Source: an uncultured Actinomycetes bacterium (GTDB lineage Bacteria > Actinomycetota > Actinomycetes > S36-B12). Taken from it: DNA of 37,957 nt. The notes under the pieces are model-generated. The model did not search any database, was not told the origin of the DNA, and worked only from the letters and a program-made list of their open reading frames with translations. The stretch lies in contig CAIKZY010000170.1 of NCBI GenBank assembly GCA_903832025.1, forward strand, positions 1 to 37,957, written 5' to 3'. Numbering within the stretch: the stretch's first letter is position 1; the number at the start of each line of letters is the position of its first letter. This document shows, one piece after another, positions 1 to 8,959 of this stretch. Position numbers and translations under genes: made by a program.

Positions 1-1340
1 GCCATGATGGCTCGGGCTTCATCAGGGCTGTATCGAGTTGCCAACTGAGCGGGATCTTGCACGATGGCGACCGTTGCGATGTTGTGCCCGCGCCCGTCGG
101 CCAAGAGGCCGGGCAGTTCCGGTAACGGACACACGTGCACGACCTCGTTGAGCAGTAACAGAGCTGGCGGAACAAGGCGTGAACCTGCTGCCAGCTCACG
201 AAGGCAGGCGGCTACTTCACTGGCCAGCAGCGTGGTCCAGGGTCGATACACCAAGTGTGAGTCAGGCTCGGCAGGTGCCAGGGCATAGATCGTGCCTGCG
301 TGCTGGAGAAACTCGGTCAGGTCTAGTGAGCGATCCGTGGGAGTGAGGTACTGGCTCAGCGTGCTGTGTTGAATGCCGATCAGCGTCCCGGCCAAGGTTG
401 CAACGATCGAGCTGGACGTGCGCGGATCGAGCGAGGCATCCTCGCGAAGTTGCGCGTGCCAGGTTGTCTCGCCCAGTGCGGCAAGCCGGCCGGCTGCGTA
501 TAACCAGCCGGTCACGCTCGTGGCCATTTCGCACGCCTCGAGCACCGATCCATGAGTCAGTGCTGCGGCGTGCAGTGTGGCCCGAAGAATCCGGGTGGCA
601 GCGGTAGCCCAGAACTTCTCGGTGAGGGAAGGAAGACCGCCGGCGATCAGTGCTGCAGCGCGACGAGCGGCGACATCCTTCATCTGGCACCCAGTGATGG
701 GATTCCACGTCAATTCGTCGGTGAACCTTAACGGAAATTGCGCGGGATTGAATACCGCGACAGGTCCGTGGTGGATGCGGTGATGACGGGTGCCTTCGAG
801 GAGATCGGTCTTGGTTGAGGTCACCAACGCGAAGCCTGGCCATTGCGAGAGCAGCGGCATCGCCACGCGTCTGTCCTTCCCGGAGCCAGGTGGCCCGATA
901 ACCAGCATGGATTCATCACAGGTGAACATCACTGCACGTCCACGCGCGTCTGAGCCCAAGGTGACGGCGGCGTCAGCGACCGTCGCGTGAGCTCTGCCAG
1001 GCAGTACGAAGGGCAGTCGCCGTCGAACCGCTCGTGGGTGCATCGGACTGTTCGCGGGAACCGGTATCCAGCCGCTGGCCTTGAGGAAACGCCGTCGAAG
1101 TGCGCGCGGTTGCAGTGCCGAAGTGCGCCTGCGGATGAATATGCCGAGTGTCACGACGCCCAGGGTGATCGTTGGAGCCGCCAGGTGAAACAGGACCATG
1201 TGCGCGCTGTGGGCCGTGGGAATGTCAGCAGGATTTGCCCGAAAGGCCAGCGCCCATCCAATCCCGAGCGGAATACCACTCAGTGGAAGGACCAGCAGCC
1301 ACTTTGACGGACTTGGCGTTGCATGCCAACGAGCATCCAC
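1..1340 (-). CDS. TraG/VirD4-type conjugative coupling ATPase, C-terminus off the left edge
   Basis: I translated this partial minus-strand gene by hand; 446 codons are visible. The family couples relaxosome-bound DNA to the type IV secretion channel at the inner membrane. Two hydrophobic segments lie near residues 13-31 and 47-66, followed by a basic stretch. A Walker A motif GPPGSGK lies at about residues 149-155. The late motif LPELPGLLADGRGHNIAT followed by a Q-D-P-A-Q stretch matches the TraG/TraD C-terminal region. The Walker B-like strand reads LLLNEVV, with Asn where Asp is usual. GTG at 1340 is chosen because an in-frame TGA lies two codons upstream; no strong ribosome binding site is seen. 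The gene is divergent from the relaxase. A VirB4-type ATPase is encoded separately at 11879-13192, so this is the T4CP and not the VirB4. Family call confident; the exact start is not. Confidence 0.85.
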   Translation of the reverse strand, partial: MDARWHATPSPSKWLLVLPLSGIPLGIGWALAFRANPADIPTAHSAHMVLFHLAAPTITLGVVTLGIFIRRRTSALQPRALRRRFLKASGWIPVPANSPMHPRAVRRRLPFVLPGRAHATVADAAVTLGSDARGRAVMFTCDESMLVIGPPGSGKDRRVAMPLLSQWPGFALVTSTKTDLLEGTRHHRIHHGPVAVFNPAQFPLRFTDELTWNPITGCQMKDVAARRAAALIAGGLPSLTEKFWATAATRILRATLHAAALTHGSVLEACEMATSVTGWLYAAGRLAALGETTWHAQLREDASLDPRTSSSIVATLAGTLIGIQHSTLSQYLTPTDRSLDLTEFLQHAGTIYALAPAEPDSHLVYRPWTTLLASEVAACLRELAAGSRLVPPALLLLNEVVHVCPLPELPGLLADGRGHNIATVAIVQDPAQLATRYSPDEARAIM

Positions 1341-1643
1341 AGCGTCTCATTCCTGCGCACCCGGTGAAATCCGATGTGTGCGGCGGTCATCACGCGCTGA
1401 CCAGACGCCTTACATGGCATACGACGTAAGAAATTTCAGAACAGTTCCCGGCACTTGCCATCAATTTGAGAACGTGACGACCCGATGTCGGTAGGCAGAC
1501 GGAGAGCAATCGCCACGAGACACACCCGGAATCAATCCCAAAATCCACAGCAATAGCACGCATACAATCGGTCTGCGGCGCGATTGTGGTCGAGTGGTGC
1601 CCGCTCCCTCGACACACCATCTCTTTGTTCCGGTGGAGACACT
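1341..1643. other. Divergent intergenic region, candidate oriT and promoters
   Basis: This 303-bp stretch has no convincing gene and separates the divergent coupling-protein and relaxase genes, where MobF systems often keep oriT. It holds a short inverted repeat GGTCA (1385-1389) / TGACC (1398-1402) with an 8-nt loop. A second pair is CTTAC (1409-1413) / GTAAG (1426-1430), followed directly by the palindrome GAAATTTC (1432-1439). The oriT role is inferred from position and hairpins only; no nic site can be assigned. Promoters for both flanking genes should also lie here. Confidence 0.3.
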
Positions 1644-4301
1644 ATGGCGCGCGGCGGCATGAAATTTATGCGTGGACCTGTGAAGGGCTACGTCAACTAC
1701 TTCCTTGGCGAGCATGGTCGTGGCTGTTTTGACCACGGCTACTACGGTGCCGGGCAGCGATGGCTGGTCGACTCGACAGCGGTGACGTTGGACGGACCGT
1801 GGGATGCCACCGCGTATGCCCATTGGCTGGGGGGCCGGGATCCGCTCACCGCTGCTCAGCGTGGTCGTGCGATGGTGAACGGCGATCATCTCAATGCTGT
1901 CCGCGGCTACGAGTTCTCGGTGAATATGCCGAAGTCTGCATCGATCATGGCTGCACTTGATCCTGAACTTGCCTTGGCCCTCATCGGAGCGCAGGAGCGA
2001 GCAGCTCAGGCCGGATTGCAGATGATCGCCCGAAGGGCTCGCACGCGGATCACTCGTGGCGGGGTCACTGAACTTGTGAGCGTGTCGCAGCTGGAAGTCG
2101 CGGTGTTTTGCCACGATGGCTCACGCGAAGGTGACCCGCACCAGCACCTGCATGTCCAGGTCGGGCCCAAAGTATTCGTCAATGGGAAGTGGTACTCCCT
2201 GGCCGGCCGCACGATGGCTGGTGCGGTCCGTGATTGGCAGTCCACGATTGAAGCCGCCCTTGCCACTGATCGGCAGTGGATCAGCGCCTGCGCCGAGCGA
2301 GGCCTCACTGTCGGCGCCGGAGGTGCCATTGTGGAGATTCCCGTCGAATGGGAGCAAGAGTTCTCCGTACGACATCGGCAGATCGTCCAGATGACGTCCG
2401 AGATGGTGACACGATTCCGAACAGACCATCAGCGTCGGCCAAATGCGAAGGAACTTCGTGCCATTGATCAATTGGCCTGGGAACGAACGCGTCCGCGCAA
2501 AGGCGAAGTCCCCCTCCTGACCGGCGCACACATTCGAGACCGGCTCATAGAGCTCGGCGCGGCTGCTCTCCTGGAGCGATTTGCCCAGCGTCGATCGGGC
2601 ACCCGGGTGCCCGAAGTCGATGTGTCCGTGGCCTTGACTCTTGCGATTGCCGAAGCCGAATCACGCGCAGTGCTGTCTGATGATGACCTTCGAATCGTGG
2701 CCGGACTGGGAATCGCCGCAGCAGGTGGTGCCTGTGATGACGTGCTCAGCCTGATCGACCAGCTAGCACTGCGAGTGCGCGCATCCTGCATCGCCGTGGA
2801 GATGCCTGGCGGGCTCCATGGCTGGGTGAGTGCCCGAGTCATGAAGGCTGCCGAAGTGGTCCACGAACACTTGGGAGCAAGTCGTTTGACCGCTCAACCA
2901 CACAGTGCCGGAGCCCGGGAGTTGGACGTCCAAGGACTGTCACCCGGCCAATTGATGGCCGCGGAAGCGATCGCGTTGGGGCTCCCGGTCGTGGTGGAGG
3001 GACCGGCAGGCACGGGGAAGACAACCGCGCTTCGTCGAGCGTTAGATGCGCGCAATCGTGCGGGCTTGAAGTCGGTGGCAGTTGCCCCCAGCGCAGTGGC
3101 GGTGGAGCAGCTAGGGGACGGTTGGACGTTCGCCGGTACCGTCCATGCGCTGCTAATCCGCGCGGGGTGGTCCCTGGACGACGCGTCCGGTGCGTGGCAG
3201 CAGCCGCAGCAATTTCAGCGCATGGATGAACTCACCCACGCCGCGATCATCGTCGATGAGGCGGGAATGCTTGACCTGCACACGATGTCGGCATTGGTCC
3301 AGTTAAGCACCGCGCACGCAGCACGAGTGGTGATGGTCGGTGATGATCGCCAACTGGGACCGGTGGGCGTCGCGGGTGGATTCGCGTTGGCGACGAAGGG
3401 GGCAGATGCCATCCACTTGCGGCAGGTGCAGCGCTTTCATGACCCCAACCACGGTGATCTCGCCGCATTGTGGCGATCGGGTACTGACGTGGAGTTGATC
3501 GCGCAAGCCGTTCTGGAGGCCGGGTGCGTGGTGCTGCATGACAGCGAAGAAGATGCGCAGGTTGCATTGGCTGAGATCGCTGCGTCGGGGAACAAGTCCA
3601 TCGTGATGGCCGCCGACAATCTCACCGCGGTAGCGATCAACCGATTTGCGCATGCTGAGCGCTCGGCCGCAGGCCAAGTGCATGCTGAGCGGGACGGGAT
3701 AGGCCGATATCGGGAAACCATCGGCGTCGGTGATTTGGTGCAAACGCGACGGAACGACAACATTGCCGGTGTCATCAACCGCCAGCGATGGATTGTGCGG
3801 CAGATCAACGAGGACGGATCCCTTCGCGTTGCGCGCGCGAACAACCACGCCATCGAGCAGGTGTTGGACGCGAACTATGTGGCAGATCATGTCCACCGCG
3901 CCGATGCGGTGACAGTGCATGGCGCTCAGGGAGCTACAGGTGATCACGCACATGCACTGATCGACCACACCTGGTCTCGCGAGCAGGCGTACGTGGCACT
4001 GACTCGTGGGCGAAACGTCAACCAATTCCACATCGTGGCTTCTGATGTTGACGAGGCCCGAGAGATCCTGGTTGCCGTCCTTGAGCACTCTGATCGTGCG
4101 CACGGCCAGGTGCTGGCAGACCTGACCGTCGATCGCGTTCGACAGGCACGACTTGAATCAATGCCCACGCTGGGCGAGCGGATTAACCAGGTACTTGCTC
4201 CGGTGGTTGCGCGCGTGGCAGACAGCTGGCGGGGGAATGAGCCCGTTACCGCACAGGTGGAACCCAGATCGATTGATCCGCCGCCTGCGCCGATGCTGTG
4301 A
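1644..4301 (+). CDS. MobF-family conjugative relaxase-helicase (TraI/TrwC-like)
   Basis: The protein (885 aa) nicks and unwinds the transferred strand in conjugation. The N-terminal relaxase domain has an aromatic cluster at the start (GYVNYF and GYYGAGQRW), the RGYEFSVNMPKSAS block typical of TrwC relaxases, and the metal-binding HxHxH triad in DPHQHLHVQ (His166, 168, 170). The C-terminal half is a superfamily 1 helicase: Walker A GPAGTGKTT at about 453, Walker B IIVDEAGMLD, GDDRQLGPV, then TVHGAQGAT and YVALTRGRN near the end. ATG 1644 is chosen over an upstream in-frame ATG at 1584 because GGTGGAGAC precedes it at good spacing and the upstream 20 residues look non-coding. It is shorter than F-plasmid TraI and ends soon after the helicase domain. 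It is divergent from the coupling protein. Confidence 0.92.
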   Translation: MARGGMKFMRGPVKGYVNYFLGEHGRGCFDHGYYGAGQRWLVDSTAVTLDGPWDATAYAHWLGGRDPLTAAQRGRAMVNGDHLNAVRGYEFSVNMPKSASIMAALDPELALALIGAQERAAQAGLQMIARRARTRITRGGVTELVSVSQLEVAVFCHDGSREGDPHQHLHVQVGPKVFVNGKWYSLAGRTMAGAVRDWQSTIEAALATDRQWISACAERGLTVGAGGAIVEIPVEWEQEFSVRHRQIVQMTSEMVTRFRTDHQRRPNAKELRAIDQLAWERTRPRKGEVPLLTGAHIRDRLIELGAAALLERFAQRRSGTRVPEVDVSVALTLAIAEAESRAVLSDDDLRIVAGLGIAAAGGACDDVLSLIDQLALRVRASCIAVEMPGGLHGWVSARVMKAAEVVHEHLGASRLTAQPHSAGARELDVQGLSPGQLMAAEAIALGLPVVVEGPAGTGKTTALRRALDARNRAGLKSVAVAPSAVAVEQLGDGWTFAGTVHALLIRAGWSLDDASGAWQQPQQFQRMDELTHAAIIVDEAGMLDLHTMSALVQLSTAHAARVVMVGDDRQLGPVGVAGGFALATKGADAIHLRQVQRFHDPNHGDLAALWRSGTDVELIAQAVLEAGCVVLHDSEEDAQVALAEIAASGNKSIVMAADNLTAVAINRFAHAERSAAGQVHAERDGIGRYRETIGVGDLVQTRRNDNIAGVINRQRWIVRQINEDGSLRVARANNHAIEQVLDANYVADHVHRADAVTVHGAQGATGDHAHALIDHTWSREQAYVALTRGRNVNQFHIVASDVDEAREILVAVLEHSDRAHGQVLADLTVDRVRQARLESMPTLGERINQVLAPVVARVADSWRGNEPVTAQVEPRSIDPPPAPML

Positions 4302-4392
4302 GTGGGCAGAGCCAGTTGTCGCAGCGGCCGTCACCGTTCAGGTACGCTCTCAGGACTCCAGCACGATGATGCACCCCTAAGAAACGAGAATC

Positions 4393-5118
4393 ATGGAATT
4401 GCTCACGGGAAAGCGCGCATTGGTGACCGGTGCGGGTCAGGGGATTGGCCTGGCCATCGCCCAGACGTTGGCATCGCACGGTGCCGCGGTGATGCTGGCC
4501 GACCTGAACACCGATGCCTTACAGTTGGCACGTCAGACGATCGATGGACAAACGGGCTGGGTGCCCTGTGACGTCAGTCAATTGGAGCAGGTCTCCGAGG
4601 CGGTACAACGCACCGTTGACGAACTCGGTGGCCTGGACATCCTGGTCAATAACGCAGGCATTACTCGCGACGCGTCATTGAAGAACATGACTGAGCAGCA
4701 ATTCGACGACGTGATCTCTGTCCATATGCGCGGAACATGGAATGGTTTGAAGGCAGCGTTTCCAGTGATGCGGAACCACTCAGGATCCATCATCAACATC
4801 TCATCCCTGTCGGGTCGCGTGGGACTATTCGGTCAAACGAACTACTCGGCGGCCAAGGCTGGCATTGTCGGGATGACCAAGGCAGCTGCCAAGGAATTCG
4901 CACGAGGCGGCTGTCGAGTCAATGCGGTCATGCCCGGGATGATCGACACTGCGATGACGCAGGCCATGCCACCGGAGGCGCTCGCGCGGTTGGTGGAAGA
5001 CATCCCCTTGGGCCGCCCAGGGCAACCCATTGACGTGGCAAACGCCGTGCTCTTCCTGGCAAGTGATCTGTCCGGCTTCATCACAGGCTCGGTCCTGGAA
5101 GTCACTGGCGGGCAATAG
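4393..5118 (+). CDS. Short-chain dehydrogenase/reductase, FabG-like
   Basis: A classical SDR (241 aa) that would use NAD(P)H to reduce or oxidise a carbonyl/hydroxyl. The Rossmann motif TGAGQGIG lies at about residues 12-19, the NNAG motif follows DILV, the catalytic Ser lies in INISS, and the YSAAK motif supplies Tyr and Lys. The length is normal for FabG-like enzymes. An acyl-carrier-protein reductase role is possible, but no fatty-acid genes are adjacent, so the substrate is open. The start ATG has only a weak purine-rich stretch upstream. It lies 91 bp after the relaxase on the same strand and is the first of the non-conjugation genes. Confidence 0.9.
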   Translation: MELLTGKRALVTGAGQGIGLAIAQTLASHGAAVMLADLNTDALQLARQTIDGQTGWVPCDVSQLEQVSEAVQRTVDELGGLDILVNNAGITRDASLKNMTEQQFDDVISVHMRGTWNGLKAAFPVMRNHSGSIINISSLSGRVGLFGQTNYSAAKAGIVGMTKAAAKEFARGGCRVNAVMPGMIDTAMTQAMPPEALARLVEDIPLGRPGQPIDVANAVLFLASDLSGFITGSVLEVTGGQ

Positions 5119-5265
5119 GGCAACACGCCAGCGCCATGTGGGCGCAGGTATGCGCCGAAGCCGCCTGCGACTAGCCTTGACGTTGAGCTGACCGTCATTC
5201 ACGCTGTTTCGGAATCCGGTGCACAGTGACCATTCGCTGGGCCGTGCTCGAGGAAGGATCACCTG

Positions 5266-6057
5266 ATGTCCGTGACCTTGATTACCGGTGCGGGTTCGGG
5301 AATTGGCGCCGCAATCGCCAGACGTCTTGCGGCTGATGGCTGGGATGTGGTGATTACTGGCCGCAGGCAGGACGCCCTGGCGAATGTCGCCGCAGGCGTA
5401 CCCAACATCGCGCCATACCCCGCGGACATGTCCGAGCGTGAGCAAGTCCGCGCGGCGATTCAGTTCACGGTGGAGCACTTCGGGGCGTTGGATGCGGTGA
5501 TCGCCAATGCAGGGATCATGACGAGCGGAAGTGCGCAGGAGACAGAAGTCAGCCAGTGGGATGCGGTGCTTGCCACCAACCTCACCGCGGCATTTCTGCT
5601 GGCCCAGGAGGCGATCCCTCATGTGCGCGCTGCACGCGGGAGCTTCGTGGCGATCGGATCAATCGCGGCGCTGCGAGCTCCGGCCGGAGCCAGTGCGTAC
5701 GCCGTGTCCAAGGCGGGACTGAGCATGCTTGTCCGCACCATCGCTATAGATGAAGGACCTGCCGGGGTGCGGTCCAACATCGTGCATCCGGGATGGGTGC
5801 GCACGGAAATGGGTGATGCGGAGATGCACGATTTCGGCGCGCACTCGGGAATGACCGTGGATCAGGCATATGAGCACGTCACCGCGCTCGTGCCAGCCCG
5901 GCGTCCGGGGTTGTCCTCAGAGGTTGCGGGAACCGTGGCGTGGCTTGTCGGCCCCGACGCCAGTTATGTCAACGGCGCCGAGATCGTGGTTGATGGCGGC
6001 ACGATTCAAGTCGATCCGGGAACGGTGCCGCTCGACGTGCAGATTGCGCGCCGTTAG
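5266..6057 (+). CDS. Short-chain dehydrogenase/reductase
   Basis: A second SDR (263 aa), only distantly like its neighbour. The cofactor motif TGAGSGIG lies at residues 7-14, ANAG stands in the NNAG position, a Ser lies in AIGSIAAL, and YAVSK gives the catalytic Tyr and Lys. The tail VVDGGTIQVDPGT contains the usual C-terminal DGG element. The start is supported by GAGGAAGGA about eight bases upstream. A 147-bp gap from the first SDR suggests its own promoter. Its stop overlaps the end of the convergent PAP2 gene by four bases. The substrate is unknown. Confidence 0.9.
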   Translation: MSVTLITGAGSGIGAAIARRLAADGWDVVITGRRQDALANVAAGVPNIAPYPADMSEREQVRAAIQFTVEHFGALDAVIANAGIMTSGSAQETEVSQWDAVLATNLTAAFLLAQEAIPHVRAARGSFVAIGSIAALRAPAGASAYAVSKAGLSMLVRTIAIDEGPAGVRSNIVHPGWVRTEMGDAEMHDFGAHSGMTVDQAYEHVTALVPARRPGLSSEVAGTVAWLVGPDASYVNGAEIVVDGGTIQVDPGTVPLDVQIARR

Positions 6058-6698
6058 GAAACAGCGGATTTTCGCGTGTAGGAATCCACCAAGGCCACGA
6101 ATGCCAGGATCGCACAGGCTACGGCGTATGAGGCCACCACATCGCTGAACCAATGCTGGCCGGGAATCAGACGAATCAATCCCATGCCGAGAAGGATCAC
6201 GGTCGCAAGCGCCACTGACCAGGCACGCCACGCCTTGGTCAGATGCGGCCACAGCAAATACACCGCTACCAAGACGACGGTGGAAACCACCAGCACGTGT
6301 CCGGAGGGGAAGGACGCTTCGGTTTCTGGACGAAGATTGATCGGCGCGGCAGGACGTGAGCGACCGATGACTTTTTTCGCCACCTCTGTGACTCCGACCG
6401 CGCTGAGGGTGGCAAGTGCCAGCAAGCTCGCGTCTCGGCGGTGGCGCAGGAACCACAAGAGGACCGCCACCACGAGCGCAACTCCAGCCACGACCGCCGG
6501 TGCGGTGAGTGCCGATGCATCAAGGCTGAGGGATGCCAGGTGCTTTCGGTGGCCCGCAAACCAGTGTGCGATGGACAGGTCCCGACCCGCCAATAGCGTA
6601 TTGCTCGCCTCGGATATCCAGCACAGGACGAATATCACCAGTGACACCGCCAAGGTGAGCCAGGCCGCAGCTCGAGACATTGGGGTGGAAGCGGGCAC
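6054..6698 (-). CDS. PAP2-family membrane phosphatase
   Basis: A 214-aa integral membrane phosphatase of the PAP2/PgpB type, acting on lipid phosphates or pyrophosphates outside the membrane. The three family motifs are present in order: KKVIGRSRP, FPSGH, and the third as IRLIPGQHWFSD, with Ile where Ser usually precedes the Arg. About six hydrophobic segments alternate with them. The GTG at 6698 and the ATG at 6680 are both possible starts; neither has a strong ribosome binding site. It lies downstream of uppP on the same strand, so both may take part in undecaprenyl-phosphate recycling; that link is inference. Confidence 0.87.
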   Translation of the reverse strand: MPASTPMSRAAAWLTLAVSLVIFVLCWISEASNTLLAGRDLSIAHWFAGHRKHLASLSLDASALTAPAVVAGVALVVAVLLWFLRHRRDASLLALATLSAVGVTEVAKKVIGRSRPAAPINLRPETEASFPSGHVLVVSTVVLVAVYLLWPHLTKAWRAWSVALATVILLGMGLIRLIPGQHWFSDVVASYAVACAILAFVALVDSYTRKSAVS

Positions 6699-6748
6699 TA
6701 CGCAACGTCACTCGCGTTCTCTGAGCAGGGCACCGTTTGACACGCAGG

Positions 6749-6764
6749 CTGGCCCACAGGCCAG
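6749..6764. other. Short perfect hairpin between uppP and the PAP2 gene
   Basis: CTGGCC (6749-6754) and GGCCAG (6759-6764) form a 6-bp stem with a CACA loop. A second palindrome ACTCA/TGAGT lies at 6778-6790. Neither is followed by a run of T on the minus strand, so intrinsic termination is doubtful. They may reduce read-through or mark a regulator site. Confidence 0.3.
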
Positions 6765-6819
6765 AAACCTGGTGCATACTCAGTCTGAGTTCTGTTCCGC
6801 AGTGCACCTGGTTGCCGCG

Positions 6820-7656
6820 TCAACTGGCTTGCAGGGTTCCGGTCACCAGCAGGGCGGCCACCACGATCGCCAGAGCGAATCGGTACCACACGAATACCGT
6901 GATCTTGTGAGCAGCGACTAAGCGCAGCAGCCAAGCGATACAGGCATATCCCACGATGAAACTAATAATCATTGCCAGGAGTGTCTTGCTCCAGCCCACC
7001 GAATGGGAAATGTCATGGAACTTGGTCAGTGACTCAAATCCGCCGGCAGCCAGCATGGCCGGGATCGACAGCAGGAAGGAGATTCGGGTTGCTGTGACAC
7101 GATCGAGGTTGCGAAACAGACCACCGCTGATCGTGGCGCCGGAGCGGGAAACGCCTGGCACCAGGGCGATGCACTGATACAGACCGATAATGAACGTGTC
7201 CTTCACGCGAACGTCGTCGATACCTCGATCACGCGCCGATGCGCGTTCAGCGGCAATCATGACGAAGCTCCAGGCGATGAGCGCGAACACCACGATCCAG
7301 AGATTGCGCAGTGGGCCATCGACCAGGTGACGGGTGATGAAGCCAATCACCAAGATGGGGAGCGATCCCCACACGATGTACCACGTCAGGCGATAATCAG
7401 GATTGTGGCGGGCATCGTGATTGGTCAAGCCCGCAAACCATGCCGAGAGGAGTCTGGCCAGGTCCGAGCGGAAGTACAAGATCAGCGCCAAGATCGCCCC
7501 CACCTGGATGACCGCGGTGAACGCGGTGATGCCCGCATCCGCGATGGGCAGCTTCATCAGCTGTTCCACGATGGTGAGGTGACCAGTGCTGGAAACGGGG
7601 AGAAACTCGGTGAGTCCTTCAACGATGCCCAGGATGATCGCTTGAATGAAAGTCAC
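6820..7656 (-). CDS. uppP: Undecaprenyl-diphosphatase UppP (BacA family)
   Basis: A 278-aa polytopic membrane enzyme that dephosphorylates undecaprenyl pyrophosphate to recycle the cell-wall lipid carrier; overexpression in this family gives bacitracin resistance. Diagnostic motifs are the N-terminal EGLTEFLPVSSTGH (about residues 13-26) and PGVSRSGATI in the second half, both at the expected places, and the length is normal. It reads away from the following phosphotransferase gene and towards the PAP2 gene, with a 121-bp gap. This is usually a chromosomal housekeeping gene, which makes its place between conjugation modules notable. Confidence 0.96.
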   Translation of the reverse strand: MTFIQAIILGIVEGLTEFLPVSSTGHLTIVEQLMKLPIADAGITAFTAVIQVGAILALILYFRSDLARLLSAWFAGLTNHDARHNPDYRLTWYIVWGSLPILVIGFITRHLVDGPLRNLWIVVFALIAWSFVMIAAERASARDRGIDDVRVKDTFIIGLYQCIALVPGVSRSGATISGGLFRNLDRVTATRISFLLSIPAMLAAGGFESLTKFHDISHSVGWSKTLLAMIISFIVGYACIAWLLRLVAAHKITVFVWYRFALAIVVAALLVTGTLQAS

Positions 7657-7784
7657 GGGAGCCCGTTCTCTTGACGTCTGAGTACTACGAAAGCCTAGCG
7701 TTCATGCGGACCCGCCTCACGATGCAACACAGGCGAGGCAGGAATCATCACGGCCCGGTCAGTGCGTTGAGGCATAGTGTCGTC

Positions 7785-8870
7785 ATGACAGCAGCCCTCC
7801 CGGTCGGCTATTCGCCCGATTTGCCAGCCCTGGAGCGGTGGATGCGCGGTCAGGGGCTCCTGGGTGATGAATCGGTCTCGATGGCAGCGACGCTGCTGAC
7901 AGGCGGCCGGTCAAATCTGACCTACTGCCTGACGGCGGGCCCGAATACCTATGCGTTGCGCCGACCTCCGCTGGGGGATTTGATGCCAACCGCGCATGAC
8001 ATGGCACGCGAGTTTCGCATCCTGAGCGGCCTTTCTCGAGTGGAATTCCCGTCCGCGACACCTGTGGCACTGTGCCAGGACACCGACGTGCTGGGCGCGC
8101 CATTCCTCCTGATGCGGTTCGTGGAAGGAACCGTCTACGCAAGTCGGGATGCAACGGCACGATTGTCGGCCGCGCGCGCGGACCGCGTGAGCCAAAGCCT
8201 GATTGACACGCTGACAGCCCTGCACCGCGTGGATCTGCCCGCAGCCGGATTGGCCGATCTTGGCCGACCTGACGGATACCTGCAGCGCCAGCTCGTCAGG
8301 TGGGCTCAGCAGTGGGAATTGTGCAAGACCCGGGAGCTTCCGGACGTTGCTGCCCTGCACCGGCGCATTGTGGATCGCCTTGCATCAGTGACGCATCCTT
8401 CAGCCGCTGTCATGGTTCACGGTGACTACCGCATCGACAATGTGATCTTTGATCCCAGCAGCGATCAGGTAGCTGCAGTGGTGGACTGGGAAATGTCCAC
8501 GATTGGTGATCCCGTCGTCGACTTGGCAATTTTGCTCGTCTACTGGACACAACCAGATGACAGCTTGCGATCTGAAGTTCCGGTCGCTCCGGGCATCACC
8601 AGCGGACCAGGTTTTTGGTCTCGTGCCGAGATCATCGATGCTTACCAGCGCATCGCGGATATCCCCGCGGACCGACTGGACGTGTCATGTGCCTTCGCCT
8701 GCTACAAGCTCGCGGTCATCATGGAGTCCATTCGCCAACGTGTCTTGGCCGGCGCGCAACTCGGCTCAGCCGCCGACCAGGCGTCGGAAATGGGCGCAGC
8801 TACCGTGGCGCTGACGCAGATGGGCCACCACGTGCTTGATTCGGGCGCCGTGATGGGACTGGCAAGCTAG
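7785..8870 (+). CDS. Aminoglycoside phosphotransferase-like kinase (APH family)
   Basis: A 361-aa protein of the APH/choline-kinase fold, of the subgroup often found beside acyl-CoA dehydrogenases. The catalytic loop MVHGDYRIDN and the metal-binding VVDWEMSTIGDP are intact, followed by the DLAILLVYW helix. The N-lobe has GGRSNLTYCL as the nucleotide loop. ATG 7785 is preferred over in-frame starts from 7671 because the extra N-terminal residues are basic and unlike the family. The natural substrate is unknown; no acyl-CoA dehydrogenase is adjacent, so resistance should not be assumed. Confidence 0.88.
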   Translation: MTAALPVGYSPDLPALERWMRGQGLLGDESVSMAATLLTGGRSNLTYCLTAGPNTYALRRPPLGDLMPTAHDMAREFRILSGLSRVEFPSATPVALCQDTDVLGAPFLLMRFVEGTVYASRDATARLSAARADRVSQSLIDTLTALHRVDLPAAGLADLGRPDGYLQRQLVRWAQQWELCKTRELPDVAALHRRIVDRLASVTHPSAAVMVHGDYRIDNVIFDPSSDQVAAVVDWEMSTIGDPVVDLAILLVYWTQPDDSLRSEVPVAPGITSGPGFWSRAEIIDAYQRIADIPADRLDVSCAFACYKLAVIMESIRQRVLAGAQLGSAADQASEMGAATVALTQMGHHVLDSGAVMGLAS

Positions 8871-8959
8871 GCGATGATTCAGGGACACATCAGGTCCGCA
8901 TGTCCCAAAAGACCCAACGGTGTGCAACATTGGTGGTGACCGCCGAATAAGGAGTGATT

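Noticed and set aside
262-843. 193-aa minus-strand open frame inside the coupling protein gene
   Set aside because: It reads as Arg/Ser/His-rich noise in another frame of the same strand; the adjacent frame shows the TraG/VirD4 motifs through the whole stretch.
6749-6764. Intrinsic terminator after uppP
   Set aside because: The hairpin is short and no T-run follows on the minus strand, so it is kept only as an inverted repeat.
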